The notes below the pieces were generated by a model, which did no database searches, was not told the origin of the DNA, and worked only from the letters and a program-made list of their open reading frames with translations. From positions 1 through 64,000 of the forward strand of contig JAMZAV010003173.1 in NCBI GenBank assembly GCA_024449915.1: a DNA stretch of 64,000 bases, written 5' to 3'. Origin of the DNA: Sweltsa coloradensis (lineage: Eukaryota > Arthropoda > Insecta > Plecoptera > Chloroperlidae). Below, in pieces: positions 21,199 to 30,552 of this stretch. The position numbers and the translations under genes were made by a program. Within the stretch, counting starts at the first letter, position 1. Every line of letters starts with the position of its first letter.

Positions 21199-21993
21199 CT
21201 AGAGCTGTGACTTGACGCCGCTGACATCTTCCTGTCTTCGTACTGTGCAATTGGCCGTCTCTTTCTCTTTGCTGAGGTGACTTTTGTATTTCCGACAGTC
21301 TGCCTTCAGGTGACCTTTCATTTTACAGTAGTAACACTCACGTTCCTCCTTCTTACTGGTCTGACCCGACCTGCTCGCGTCTTGTTTCTTGCGAGAGGTT
21401 GTCTGAAGGGCTACCTCAGTGTCACTCTGGTGCAGTGTCGACTCCACACGACGTTGATACTCATCAACTAGCTTGCCTGAGACATATTCAACAGTTAAGT
21501 CCTTTTCGTCTCTTCCCTCTAGCGCTGTGACTAGCGTAGAGCACGATTCTGGCAAGCTACACAGCATAACTGCCACAAGGTCATCGTGTTCTATCTTCTT
21601 GCCCATTCCACGCAGTTGCCTCACAACCACCAACATCGAGTTGAGGTGTGCCTGCATGTTGCCTTTAGTGAATCTCATACCATATAGCTTCCGCATCAGG
21701 TACAACCGGCTGCCAATTGTAGATCGCTCGTGAAGTCTTTGCAGCGTGACCCACATATCCCTGGCCGTCTCAAGCTGTACGAGGTGAAGTAGCTGATCAT
21801 CCTCGACAGTCAGACATATTGCTGCTATTGCTTGACACTCACGTTTTTCATAATCATTTGGCACTGGTTCAGGCCTGGGCTGGTTTACAATGTCCCATAA
21901 ACCGTCTCTCATTAGCACTATTTTAACCTTCAATTTCCATAGTTGACAGTTAGAATTGTTCAACTTTGTGATCATTAACTTTTGATCACCCAT
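21199..21993 (-). CDS. gag: Gag (UBN2-type) of the Copia-type element
   Basis: This is the capsid/nucleocapsid protein that packages element RNA. It is open from MGDQKLMITKLNNSNCQLWK (11 further residues lie upstream in frame) to a TAG at 21199. The N-terminal two thirds match the UBN2/Retrotran_gag pattern: W-x-K-V, GLWDIVNQPRPEP, then LARDMW-like ETARDMWVTLQRLHE and LYGMRFTKG. A single zinc knuckle, CYYCKMKGHLKADC, lies near residue 230. About 264 residues, no internal stop. It may still make protein. In intact Copia elements the frame normally continues into protease; here a stop precedes it. Confidence 0.85.
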   Translation of the reverse strand: MGDQKLMITKLNNSNCQLWKLKVKIVLMRDGLWDIVNQPRPEPVPNDYEKRECQAIAAICLTVEDDQLLHLVQLETARDMWVTLQRLHERSTIGSRLYLMRKLYGMRFTKGNMQAHLNSMLVVVRQLRGMGKKIEHDDLVAVMLCSLPESCSTLVTALEGRDEKDLTVEYVSGKLVDEYQRRVESTLHQSDTEVALQTTSRKKQDASRSGQTSKKEERECYYCKMKGHLKADCRKYKSHLSKEKETANCTVRRQEDVSGVKSQL

Positions 21994-22157
21994 CTTAGTT
22001 TGTCTTCTGGCAAAACACACAGACAACTGACAAGGAAATGTAAAAATAGAGCCTACTCACAAATTCTAGTTTTCACTTAAAAAACTTCACTTTTAATTAG
22101 CTTGAAAAACCTAGATATCTTGAAATACCTTTTTACACGTACAGTGGAAGCTGTACA

Positions 22158-22169
22158 GGGCCCATAACC
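22158..22169 (-). promoter_or_regulatory. Primer binding site, initiator-Met half-tRNA type
   Basis: The plus strand reads GGGCCCATAACC, identical to the anticodon-loop region of eukaryotic initiator tRNA-Met. The element strand (GGTTATGGGCCC) can therefore pair with a 5' half of that tRNA, as established for Drosophila copia. It abuts the LTR without a gap. Confidence 0.8.
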
Positions 22170-22367
22170 TGATGAATGACTGTTTTACAAGAGTAATAAT
22201 AGTAAGTAAATAAGTTTATTTAAGAAACACTTTAGAGAGACAAGAAGACAAGATTTCGATTGACATTTTAGAAATAGCTTGTTTAGTCAACAATCACCAT
22301 GGAGACCATATGGCCTGCTATATTACTTCAAGTCTTTATAGAGTGAGATGGCGCATTTCAACCAACA
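22170..22367 (-). repeat. 5' LTR of the Copia-type element
   Basis: 198 bp, minus-strand sense TGTTGGTTGAAATGCGCCAT ... AGTCATTCATCA. It is identical to the other LTR except around 22196 (AATAATAG against AATATTAG). Confidence 0.92.
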
Positions 22368-22455
22368 GTTTTGTTGCTACTCGGTTAAGCGTGTGATCTC
22401 AGTGTTGTTCTCCGTCTATTCCGTCCGCACAGGCTGAGCGCGTTGCTTATTGCTT
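22368..22455. repeat. Dispersed repeat family D, right part
   Basis: It continues the interrupted copy with GTGATCTCAGTGTTGTTCTC and CCGTCCGCACAGGCTG, matching 28990-29035. It confirms that the Copia-type element landed inside this repeat. Confidence 0.55.
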
Positions 22456-22989
22456 ATTGCTTGTTGAATAAAATGAATCATGGAAATGCTTGACGTTAAC
22501 TTTGCTTAAACTTGCACATTCAAACGTTTTCCCATTATGACCACAGGTTGGCAGTTTCGGAGGAAGGCCAGCAGAATGTCTGCAATGAAAAGGAACGAAA
22601 GTTACTTTGAAAATTTAGGCCCCCTGGGAAGTAATGATTAATTATTCAGTAAAGGACTAAAATGTGCTTAACCTGAATCAAAGTGAAAGATAGGCCCTAG
22701 CAGTGGCGGGTCCAAGGAAGGGCGATCGCCCTCCCTTGATTCTTAAAAAGTTACCACATTTTATTATTGTAATGATTATAACAATCCTGATCATGATAAC
22801 ATACCAAACGGTATTGTAAATCTAATAAAACTTATTGAAATTTTCCCTCTCTCAAGCCATTTAAAAACGTTTTTTCGAAGCCTCCTAAAAAAAATCCCTG
22901 CGGGCCTGAGCTGGGGGCAGTGCCCCCCACACCCCTGAGAAACCAACACTATAATAATATATTTTACAATTATTTGTTATAAAAAAAAA
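22456..22989. other. Unassigned interval with hAT-like tip words
   Basis: No gene. CAGTGGCGGGTCCAAGG at 22701 and GGGGGCAGTGCCCCCC near 22915 resemble ends of non-autonomous hAT-like elements that begin CAGTGGCG. A matching pair with target duplications could not be defined. Confidence 0.3.
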
Positions 22990-23240
22990 TAGTTTCAGCC
23001 ACTTATTTGCCATCAATGAAGACGGCTCAGTGTGGAATGGGGTTATAATAGTCGCGGGCAGCTGGGAAGAGGGAACAAAGTAAACAGAAGCAAAGTAGCC
23101 AAATTTACTTTAGAGATCCCCACAATCTCAGCAGTTTTTGCTAGATGTAACTTCACTCGCCTGTTGACAGAGACCTGTGAATCGCTGGTATGCGGTGGAT
23201 CTGACACGAATGATGGTGGTGGGAAAAGATTGTAAACTGT
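22990..23240 (+). pseudogene. RCC1-repeat-like fragment
   Basis: One frame gives FAINEDGSVW and, after a one-base shift, WGYNSRGQLGRGNKVNRSKV then LLTETCESLVCGG. The phrase EDGSVW-WGYNS-GQLG-GN is the classic RCC1 propeller repeat. About one and a half repeats are present, with a frameshift in the first. It may be a scrap of a host RCC1-type gene or of an element that captured one. No intron border was found. Confidence 0.5.
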
Positions 23241-23399
23241 TTGTGGTGTTACCGAATCCAAACATTACAGAAACACCTTTCCTTCAACGTCAAGTTACAA
23301 TGTCTGGTGACAAGGGAAATAACAATTTTTTAAAAATATTGGTGGGGTTTTATGGACCTAGTCCACATATGCTCCATGTCCTCATGTCCCCTTTCTAAG

Positions 23400-23582
23400 G
23401 GCCATCAAATTCCAACTCGCAATCTTCTCGTGGTTTGGCCCGTGATTAGGGGAGTTCTTCTCCTCTGAAACTAATGGCGAGCTCTGGGTCGTCGTCGGGG
23501 AACTTCCCCTTCCCTTTGAATACCTCCCCGACGGCGACGACAATGACAACACAGACGGATGATGACACAGACGGAGACGACC
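23400..23582 (+). repeat. Dispersed family S1, 5' part
   Basis: It starts GGCCATCAAATTCCAACTCG, runs through TGGTTTGGCCCGTGATTAGG and AATGGCGAGCTCTGGGTCGT, and stops matching near 23582, where an RT fragment begins. The full unit is seen at 25876-26222, 31648-32002 and 59898-60240. Confidence 0.7.
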
Positions 23583-23639
23583 AAATCCACATCGGAGCCA
23601 CAGCCTCGTATTCCGTCTCAGCCCTCGCCCTGTCCGTTT

Positions 23640-23902
23640 CTTCCTCTTTGCAATTCATCTTCAACATGCTAAACCACATCTGGCTAGAGGAGGCATTTCC
23701 TAACTCCTGGAGGGAAGCCATAGCTATCCCTATCCTGAAACCAGGCAAAGACAAAGACCAACTTGTAAACTATAGACTTATTTCACTCACGAGCTGCCTG
23801 TGTAAGGATCTCGAACGTATGATTAATAAAAGATTAATGTGGGTTTTGGAGAGCCGCAAGCTAAATAAATGTTGTATGTATGTTTTGAATTCTTTTGATT
23901 GA
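23640..23902 (+). pseudogene. I-clade-like reverse transcriptase fragment
   Basis: The frame reads FIFNMLNHIWLEEAFPNSWR, AIAIPILKPGKDKDQLVNYR, LISLTSCLCKDLERMINKRL and WVLESRKLNK. This is the region before RT motif A in I- and Jockey-type elements. The SLTSCLCK-LERMIN-RL phrase favours the I clade. It is cut off at the left by an S1 repeat and at the right by non-coding sequence, with no active-site motif left. Confidence 0.65.
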
Positions 23903-24556
23903 AAATCTGTTTAAGAGCTTATGTTGGGCCTACAAGTCATTGTTGTGAAAGTAGCTCTTGCAGCTATATATATGTACAGTATGGTATTAATCAGTGGCGT
24001 AGAAACTGAGGGTCAATACTAACCTGGGTAAATATTAATTCCAGAATTTCCGTAGTAAAAATGCACATACACTAATACAATTCGACACTCACCTTGGTAA
24101 AACGAATATGTTTGCCTGTATGCTTCGTCATTATATAAAAAATTAGGTTGAAATTTGATAAAATGGGCCGTGCTTCACGTTCATTTTGTAAGATTGCAGA
24201 TAATTGCTGTAAAACATTGTGCATTTAAAACATGCCGAAATTGTGACGACGATTGTGTACAAAATAGATAATTCTTTGTCTAGCTTTTCACGTTGTATCA
24301 CAGGATATATTGTTGTAACAACTTCCATCTCTTCGACGGGAAACTTCTGCAAATGTTGTAAAAACAAGGCTGAATCCAGTAGCTTATGAGCCTCGTGGTG
24401 CTCAAATTGGTTTTAAGGTGCATAGTGATAAATAAAATTGATATTAATGTATTAATGTTATCTCGTCATATCTCCCAGTTTTTAATACATTATTTTAATA
24501 GAAAAATTAAAGGAAAATGCCTTAGTTGTTCTTGTTAGGTTAGGCTAAAATTATAA
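23903..24556. other. Unassigned interval
   Basis: AT-rich sequence. CAGTGGCGTAGAAACTGAGG at 23994 resembles a hAT terminal word and could mark the end of the hAT remnant to its right. Confidence 0.3.
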
Positions 24557-25248
24557 TTAAAATTCTGATTTCAAAGATGGCACATGGTACACATGGGGTC
24601 CTATCAAGACTTGAAGCGCATTAAAACATGCTACCATATACGGAGCAGAGTCGGAAACAAGTCCCAAGATGTTTTTATATTGAATGTCGTAATCTTTCAT
24701 TGCATCAATTATAGCCTGACTAGTGGTTGTTGCATTTGCTGCATCCAAAAAGCATACGCTTAACAAGAACAATTCTTGTTTGGCCGCAATCTCCAGTGTT
24801 TTAGCAAGAACTGCAAATACACACCTGCCTTTGCAATCCGACATTTTATCGGCCACAACCACGAGTGTTTTTTTAGCACTTTTTCTTTAACTGGGCCTAC
24901 CATCTAGAATTGCATTTTCTTTCCAGACCCTTAAGCTTGAACTACTTCTCAGCGTTAGCTTCATTTGAGTCTTTGGTTTTGTTTTTGTCTGGTTCGAACT
25001 CCATCAGTTCATTGTTATATTTCCTTTGCGTTTCATTTCATTGAACCTGAAATGATTCCTTTGCGTTTAACGTAAAATGGTTGTCTTCGCCTATGATACT
25101 TGGCTTCCAAAAGATTTGCATTTTTATAATATTCAACATTCACATTAATAGTTTCCAAATGAAGTTCCAGCTGACATTCAATTTTTTGCTTAACGACGTC
25201 TGACAAATTCTTAATCCTTGCGGCATGACCTTCATCTAAATAGACCAA
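24557..25248 (-). pseudogene. hAT-like transposase fragment
   Basis: The frame at 24557-24862 includes VVADKMSDCKGRCVFAVLAK, LSVCFLDAANATTTSQAI and KNILGLVSDSAPYMVACFNA then HVYHVPSL. The phrase VSDSAPYM-x-CFN-L followed by a short His-rich turn matches the central region of hAT transposases of the CGGBP1/BEDless type. A second open segment at 25033-25248 (EGHAARIKNLSDVVKQKIEC) has no recognised motif but may belong to the same element. No complete catalytic triad is visible. Confidence 0.5.
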
Positions 25249-25875
25249 GGGTATCAGCGCCGTGGTGAGGTTTACACACCAGTTTACAGCAACATTAAAG
25301 TTTTTGTAGGCATAATAATAGTTTTAAGTGATTCTACAAAGCATGTAATAAGCAAGAAAACCAAGTTCGGACCTAGGCTTACCTTTTCGTAAATATATAG
25401 TAGTAAACTGACATTGTACTTTCACATGAAGATGCCGTGTGTATGTTGTATCCAGGATTCACAACGTGGTCCGTTTTACTCTAAAGAATCGATTTTGCAG
25501 AATAAACCGTAGTGTTCGACTCGGTAGCCATTGAGTTTTGTCTTGGCAGTTGATGGTTCCTCCCCGCTGTATCGTACATAGTGCTCGCGTTCTGATCCTT
25601 GCCCCCAGTGTGCACGAGTACGTGCTGGTACGTATAGGCCTAGGCCTACTTGTACAAGATTGTTAAATATACAAAGATATGAACGATTAAGTCGGTGTGA
25701 GAACTGAGGTGACTAGGCCTAGGCAATGCGCGGAATAACGATCTAATTCGCTATAGTATTGGCAGATGGGCCAATTACTTTTCGGATTACACCTAGACCT
25801 ACGCACTTCAGATCTAATATGATATCGCTGTAGAACACAGCAGTGTTCTATATTGCTGTAGAACACTGCTATAGT
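25249..25875. other. Unassigned interval
   Basis: Non-coding. TAGGCCTAGGCCTAC near 25640 and an imperfect direct repeat GAACACAGCAGTGTTCTATA / GAACACTGCTATAG near 25833-25873 are the only visible structures. Confidence 0.35.
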
Positions 25876-26222
25876 GGGCCTTCAAATTCCAACTCGACAC
25901 CTTCTCGCGGTTTGGCCCGTGAATAGGGGAGTTTCACTCCCTGAAACTAATGGCGAGCTCTGGGTCGTCGTCTGGGAACCCCTTCCCTTTGACTACTTCC
26001 CCGACGGCGACGACAATGACAACACGGACGGATGATGACACAAGACGGAGACGACCATGACGTGGGGGAACCCCTGCCCTCCCCATACGCTTGTGGCTGG
26101 TTCTGACCAGCACAGACCTGTCCACCCCTTGTCCCCCCGCGTCATCCCTTACGTCCCTCCCTCAGTCTCGATAAGCCAAGTTGCATAATATAAGACGTTA
26201 AGCAATATCAAATCAATCAATC
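25876..26222 (+). repeat. Dispersed family S1, full-length copy
   Basis: About 345 bp, from GGCCTTCAAATTCCAACTCG to the tail AATCAATCAATC. It includes AATGGCGAGCTCTGGGTCGT, TCCCCGACGGCGACGACAAT, GCTTGTGGCTGGTTCTGACC and CATAATATAAGACGTTAAGC. A sharp 5' end and a short repetitive 3' tail suggest a SINE-like element. Confidence 0.75.
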
Positions 26223-26389
26223 TGGGATAGTTGTCAGTAACTTTTCGAATTCGGGTTCCTCATTCTGACTGTCAGAAAATATTGTCGCTTTCCGATATTC
26301 GGGTTTCGTGGACGGCCAAAAAATATTTTCCGACAGTTCGTCGAGGCTAGGCCCCCAGGTTTGAAATCAACCTGTTTCAGACTGTGACA

Positions 26390-26965
26390 TATTGTGGTGT
26401 AGGAAGAGAGATGCTATCCTTTTCTGACAAGAAATTTATACCCCTTTCATCCTACAGCAAATCGAATTTGGAGTATTTCTAAAGTCATTTCAGGTGTGAA
26501 CTTGCTAACCTTTTTCTTGCCGCTAAGCAGAAACTCTTTTTGCTCATTACTGAGAAAGCCTAAATTCTTTATACATTTTTCATCTAAGTTACTTTTCTCG
26601 TTCTTGGTTCTCGTCAGCTGCTTTTGGAGCCGCCAGATTTGGCGCTGTAGTTTCTTTGCTCCAAGTCATTTGAACCTTGAAGTTTCCTGGTGGCTGGTTC
26701 TTCTCTTCCCCCTCTAATGGTGGCTGGTCTGATGGCAGGTCGTGAGCAAAGTTTGCTCACCCATTGCTGGAGTTTTTTTCTGTCGTTTATTTCGTCTAGG
26801 GGTATCTTCTTCGTTGCTTTCAATCTGCCTGTTACTCACCTGCCTCTTTTTACAATACTTGCGTTTAAAGGTTTGCCATCCTGTCTAATAATTTTTTCTC
26901 AAACGCTAAGGACCCCCCACCAACGGCTACACCCCTTTAATACCTTTCCGCAAAAGTAGTCGGGT
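26390..26965 (-). pseudogene. P-element/THAP-type transposase fragment
   Basis: The minus frame reads KLQRQIWRLQKQLTRTKNEK, NLGFLSNEQKEFLLSGKKKV, SKFTPEMTLEILQIRFAVG and, past a stop, KGYKFLVRKGYPLP-like sequence. A coiled coil followed by W/F-x-x-ETI-ALQLRFA-G-x-GY-FL is the conserved helix-turn-helix entry of P-element and THAP9-like transposases. Two stops (near 26457 and 26418) and an earlier stop near 26700 show it is dead. The N-terminal THAP finger and the RNase H-like core are not seen. Confidence 0.62.
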
Positions 26966-27277
26966 ACTTTTGGGCCAATTGCTGGGCGATGCCAGCAAAA
27001 ATTTGGTTGCCCGGATGCCAGGAAATTTCAAATATGTCGTTAGTGATGTTATGTATAAGTCAATCTGTTCGGAGACGGAAGGCGGTCGTTTATTTGAAAT
27101 TTTCTGTTGTAGATACTTTGGGATTACTCTTCCTTCGTCCAGGCGGTAATTTAATAGTTGGAGTTGAATCGAAGAATGGGAGGGTTGTGAAAGGTGATAA
27201 TGCTGTACTGGTTCCTGCTTGTGGAGTTGTAGGTAGTGGTGGTGTAGATATTTTACGAGCCAGAGGAAATCATGACA

Positions 27278-27470
27278 TCAGGACATCATGGCCATGAAGG
27301 CTAGTTTAAGTTTCTTGGCGGGAATCTTTTTGAACACCTCAGGGATATCTTCAGAGGGCTCTAACAATTTTAAGTCGTCCATGTGGGGAAGTCCTGCCTC
27401 CTCTAAGGCAAAAATCACCTCCCTTTCTTTATCATTTACCACCATGTATACTTCTTTCCAAGGGGAGGAA
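27278..27470 (-). pseudogene. SAM-like domain fragment fused to an S1 copy
   Basis: The frame reads KEVYMVVNDKEREVIFALEE, AGLPHMDDLKLLEPSEDIPE and VFKKIPAKKLKLAFMAMMS then stop. A helix with GLPHMDDLKLL-PSED---IP-KKLKL resembles the end of a SAM-type domain. It is open into the adjoining S1 repeat, but that continuity is accidental. It could be a host exon remnant or part of a transposon gene. Confidence 0.35.
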
Positions 27471-27735
27471 CGTAAGGAGGGATTCGGGGTGGACAGGCCT
27501 GTGCTGGTCAGTACCAGCCACAAGCGTATGGGGAGGGCAGGGGTTCCCCCACGTCGTGGTCGTCTTCGTCTGCGTGATCGTCCGTCCTTGTTGTCATTGT
27601 CGTCGCCGTCGGGAAGGTAGTCGAAGGGAAGGGGAAAGTTTCCCGACAACGACCCAGAGCTCGCCATTAGTTTCAGGAAGTGATCTCCTCTACTCACCTG
27701 TCAAACCACGAGAAGGTTGCAAGTTGGTTTGGAAG
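27470..27735 (-). repeat. Dispersed family S1, inverted copy
   Basis: It reads on the minus strand from CAACCTTCTCGTGGTTTG through AATGGCGAGCTCTGGGTCGT to ACCAGCACAGGCCTGTCCAC, then diverges. The segment after GTGGTTTG differs from other copies (ACAGGTGAGTAGAGG in place of GCCCGTGATTAGG). Confidence 0.65.
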
Positions 27736-27874
27736 ACAGTGCATTACATAAAGTAGAGATAGAGCCCGCATCATATACATAAAGTATATATAGAGCCTGC
27801 ATCATGGGATGCAATGCAGGTTGCATTTCTTTACAGCTTTAGTTGCTAGCTGTTATCAAGAGCACGTTTCTATT

Positions 27875-28120
27875 TCAAGTAAGGCCATCAAAACTAGCCT
27901 TCGGTGTACCGGTATTTGGCACAGCTGTAAGTGTAGGCCTAGGCGAACTGTTTTTCGCTCCTGCATTTACAACAGTGTGATTGTGATATTTATCACCCAA
28001 GTAAGATTCATAGCCAGTAGGATGACATTTCAAATGTCTCAATAGAGTAGATGTTGTTCTTGAAGGAGTCTTCCTGAAGATTAGCATAGTCCTGCTCCTT
28101 AAGAGGAGACTCACCTTTTA
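27875..28120 (-). pseudogene. BED-type zinc-finger remnant
   Basis: The frame carries SRTTSTLLRHLKCHPTGYES with the TT-x-LLRHLK-HP phrase that forms the His half of a BED finger at the N terminus of hAT transposases. The Cys pair upstream is no longer readable. It lies on the same strand as the hAT core fragment at 24557-24862, about 3 kb upstream of it, with other insertions between. A common origin is possible. Confidence 0.5.
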
Positions 28121-28140
28121 CCCCCCCCCCCCCCCCCCCT
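28121..28140 (+). repeat. Poly(C) tract
   Basis: About 19 consecutive C residues. Confidence 0.9.
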
Positions 28141-28794
28141 TCAGAACACTGGTTTTCTGACCTCTTCTACCTCCTCGATGACTTTCCCAGAATGGTTGCA
28201 GAAGCTTCACCCAAAAAGCCTTCAATTGGGTACTGCTTTGGGTGAGCGGCCTCGCAACTGAATTGACCGAACAGCAGAATGGCACGAAAACGTAATGTAC
28301 GAATTGTTCTTTTTTGGTCGCAGGAACCCCACAATCGTCTCAGATCAATCTCGGACACGCATGTCTGTTCGGGGCCACCCTGGAAATATTCTAGTAGCTC
28401 AAACAATCGAGTTCGTACTACTTGCTGGAGACTTTTTGTAATTCGCCACTGGGTGGATTTTTAGAGGGTAAGTGCCATGTTCATAACTTAGTGTGACGTG
28501 AATTTGGAAGTGTTACAGCACGTTCATACTACCATTAAACTCATTGGGTGAGGCAATCCAATCTCTGAGACAATATAGTGTCGTCACGATGAACCTCGCT
28601 ACACATAGAAGTATCACCAACAACCAATTAATATCACCTCTCCGAGCTCATTTGCTACTTTCATTACAATGATTTTGAAAATCTTCAACGCACTTCACAT
28701 GCAGTATCGATATGACCTCGCCGCCCGCACCTTTTGACTATCTCCTGCACGCACACAGACTCACAGCTGAGAGCCTCGGACCCCTCGCCTCGCA
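28141..28794. other. Unassigned interval
   Basis: A minus-strand open segment (28167-28406; LFELLEYFQGGPEQTCVSEI) looks somewhat protein-like but has no recognised domain or exon border. The rest is non-coding. Confidence 0.3.
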
Positions 28795-29105
28795 GTCCGT
28801 CTCTTGTTCTTGACGCAGGCGGACGTGTTTTGTCGATGCTCTCAGTTGTGTTCTTGTTCGGCCTCCACAGTACATGGCGTTGGCTTGTTTCTGCTGCATG
28901 TGTTCAGTTTAATGTCTGTTCTGTCCAGACTGATAGGTTTTCTTCACGGTATAGGTTACTCTGTCTTGCTACTCAGTAAAGCGTTCGTTATCTCAGTGGT
29001 GTGCTCAGTCTGTTCTGTCCGCACAGGTTGTACACTTTATGTTTGGTCAGTGTTAGATTCTGTTCAGTGCGAGATAAGACCCTTGACAGACAACAAGGTT
29101 GACCG
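28795..29105. repeat. Dispersed repeat family D copy
   Basis: It contains GGCCTCCACAGTACATGGCG, GTTCAGTTTAATGTCTGTTC, TCTGTCCGCACAGG and GAGATAAGACCCTTGACAGA, all shared with the copy split by the Copia-type element. It is followed by a poly(T) run at 29120. Confidence 0.6.
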
Positions 29106-29352
29106 GTTTCTGTGCTCTTTTTTTTTTTTTGAGTTGTCCATTTAATTTATATAATTGTTTGAATAGCTTTATAGGATTAGGTATAAGTCCCAACTTTATT
29201 TCCGTCTTTGTTGTTTTATGCTGTTTGGCTGTCAATAGGGCAGTAGGTTACTTTCCATGATTTGTTTCTCTGTTGCGTCAACGTGCAATGTGTGTTCAGG
29301 GGAAAGAAAATATACTTAATGTTCAGTGTGTTGATATAGCTTTAATGTGAGC

Positions 29353-29948
29353 CTAACCTATGTAGGGCCTACTAGGGTTTTTCAAAAAATTACCCAACAT
29401 TTGTAACATGCTTTGTTGAAATTTTTCCCTGGACTCCAACTCTGCTTTCCGCCTATCCTTCTCTTCCTGCCTCTCCGTCGCTGCAATCGTTCTTTCTTCC
29501 AGGAGATATTTAAGGTATGGATCTTCTTTGACCTTCTTGGGCTCTGGGATAGGAGTCGCTTCACTGTTTTGAGCGCGTTTGCGTGATGGAGTATTGGTAG
29601 GCCTACCAAATAAGAACTCTTGTACAGTGAAACATTTGGGGGTTGTGGGAGGGTGGGTGGAGGTGGATGGCAAGTTTGAAGGGGAAGTGAGGAACACGTA
29701 GTTTTGTAAATTGATCGGGGAAGGGAAGAGGAAGAAGAAGAAGAAGTGGAGCTACTGATGGCCGGTGGAGAGGGGGATGGATTATTGGATAGGGAGTGGC
29801 TCGAGTCTATGAGGAATGGAGGATTATGGATAATTATGTGGCGATCCCCAAGAATGGCATCCATAGAGTTGAAGTACTGCTACTGCCATGTAATTGGGCC
29901 AATATTACCGTCTTCGGTGCTCATTCCCGAGCGTGGCGTTTTGATATC
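29353..29948 (-). pseudogene. Myb/SANT-like DNA-binding protein, C-terminal exon
   Basis: Acceptor TTTCATTTCAG|GATATC starts the exon. The frame gives DIKTPRSGMSTEDGNIGPIT, a TAG, then YFNSMDAILGDRH, the usual end of a Myb/SANT-like domain (W-FF--M--ILG--P). A Pro/Ser-rich linker follows. After a frameshift near 29720 come VQEFLFGRPTNTPSRKRAQN and a coiled coil (LLEERTIAATERQEEKDRRK). This architecture is typical of Myb/SANT proteins carried by or derived from Harbinger elements. The stop and frameshift indicate a pseudogene. Confidence 0.5.
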
Positions 29949-30470
29949 CTGAAATGAAAACAATAAACATTGTGTAAACACAAATACACGTAGGCCTAAT
30001 TACAAAGTGATGAAACGTTTAATCCTTTTCCAACCACAAACACCGAATATAAGTACCTTCCTGTGGTTACATGGGGATTCATTAAGGTTTTCGGATCGGA
30101 TTGGATTCAAAAGTATGCCACCTACTGCGTAAAGAAATATTTTGGCACTAATGCAGCATGTTGGATACAAAACTGAAAACCGTTAACATGCACACTTTTT
30201 AACCTGATCTCGGGATTCCAATCTAAGTTTCAAGTGTTTACATGGAGTATTGAGAAGCGGATCGTACTCAATAGTCAATACCGTCACAGTATACCAATTA
30301 TATATAGTAGCGAAACTCGCTTGTGTCACGGCGCTACGCGCAGCCGACGACAACAACTCACCCTGCAGGCAGTGCATTGAAGTTTCGCTAATGTAAGAAA
30401 TTGTTGTACTGTGATACCGCATTAAATCCCCCATGTAAACCGTGCTTTTATGTAATTGTAATTGGCTTAC

Positions 30471-30552
30471 CTTGTACTTTACGACCATATTAAACCATTT
30501 CTTCTGAATGGTTTTCCACTCATTTGGGTGGCCCAATTTCTTGGCCACCTTC
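30471..30552 (-). pseudogene. Myb/SANT-like exon upstream of 29948
   Basis: An 82-nt segment is bordered by TTGTCTACTTTGTTTCAG acceptor and GTAAGC donor. It reads KVAKKLGHPNEWKTIQKKWF and NMVVKYK, the W-x-x-IQ-KW--M---YK core of a Myb/SANT-like domain. Phase 0 at the donor matches the exon at 29948. The 522-bp intron contains no recognised element. Confidence 0.5.

Larger units (their letters stand above)
19152..22367 (-). mobile_element. Copia-type LTR retrotransposon, internally deleted
   Basis: Two 198-bp LTRs (TG...CA) differ at one visible base. A 12-base iMet-type primer site abuts the 5' LTR and a purine tract abuts the 3' LTR. Reading right to left the interior gives Gag, protease, integrase and only the start of RT. 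At 3.2 kb it is shorter than a usual Copia (about 5 kb). Flanks read GGTTT before and GTTTT after, a possible 5-bp target duplication with one mismatch. The insertion is into repeat family D. The near-identical LTRs point to a recent insertion despite a broken pol. Confidence 0.9.

Noticed and set aside
28167..28406. 79-codon minus-strand frame as a gene
   Set aside because: Some protein-like appearance, but no motif, exon borders or matching neighbours.
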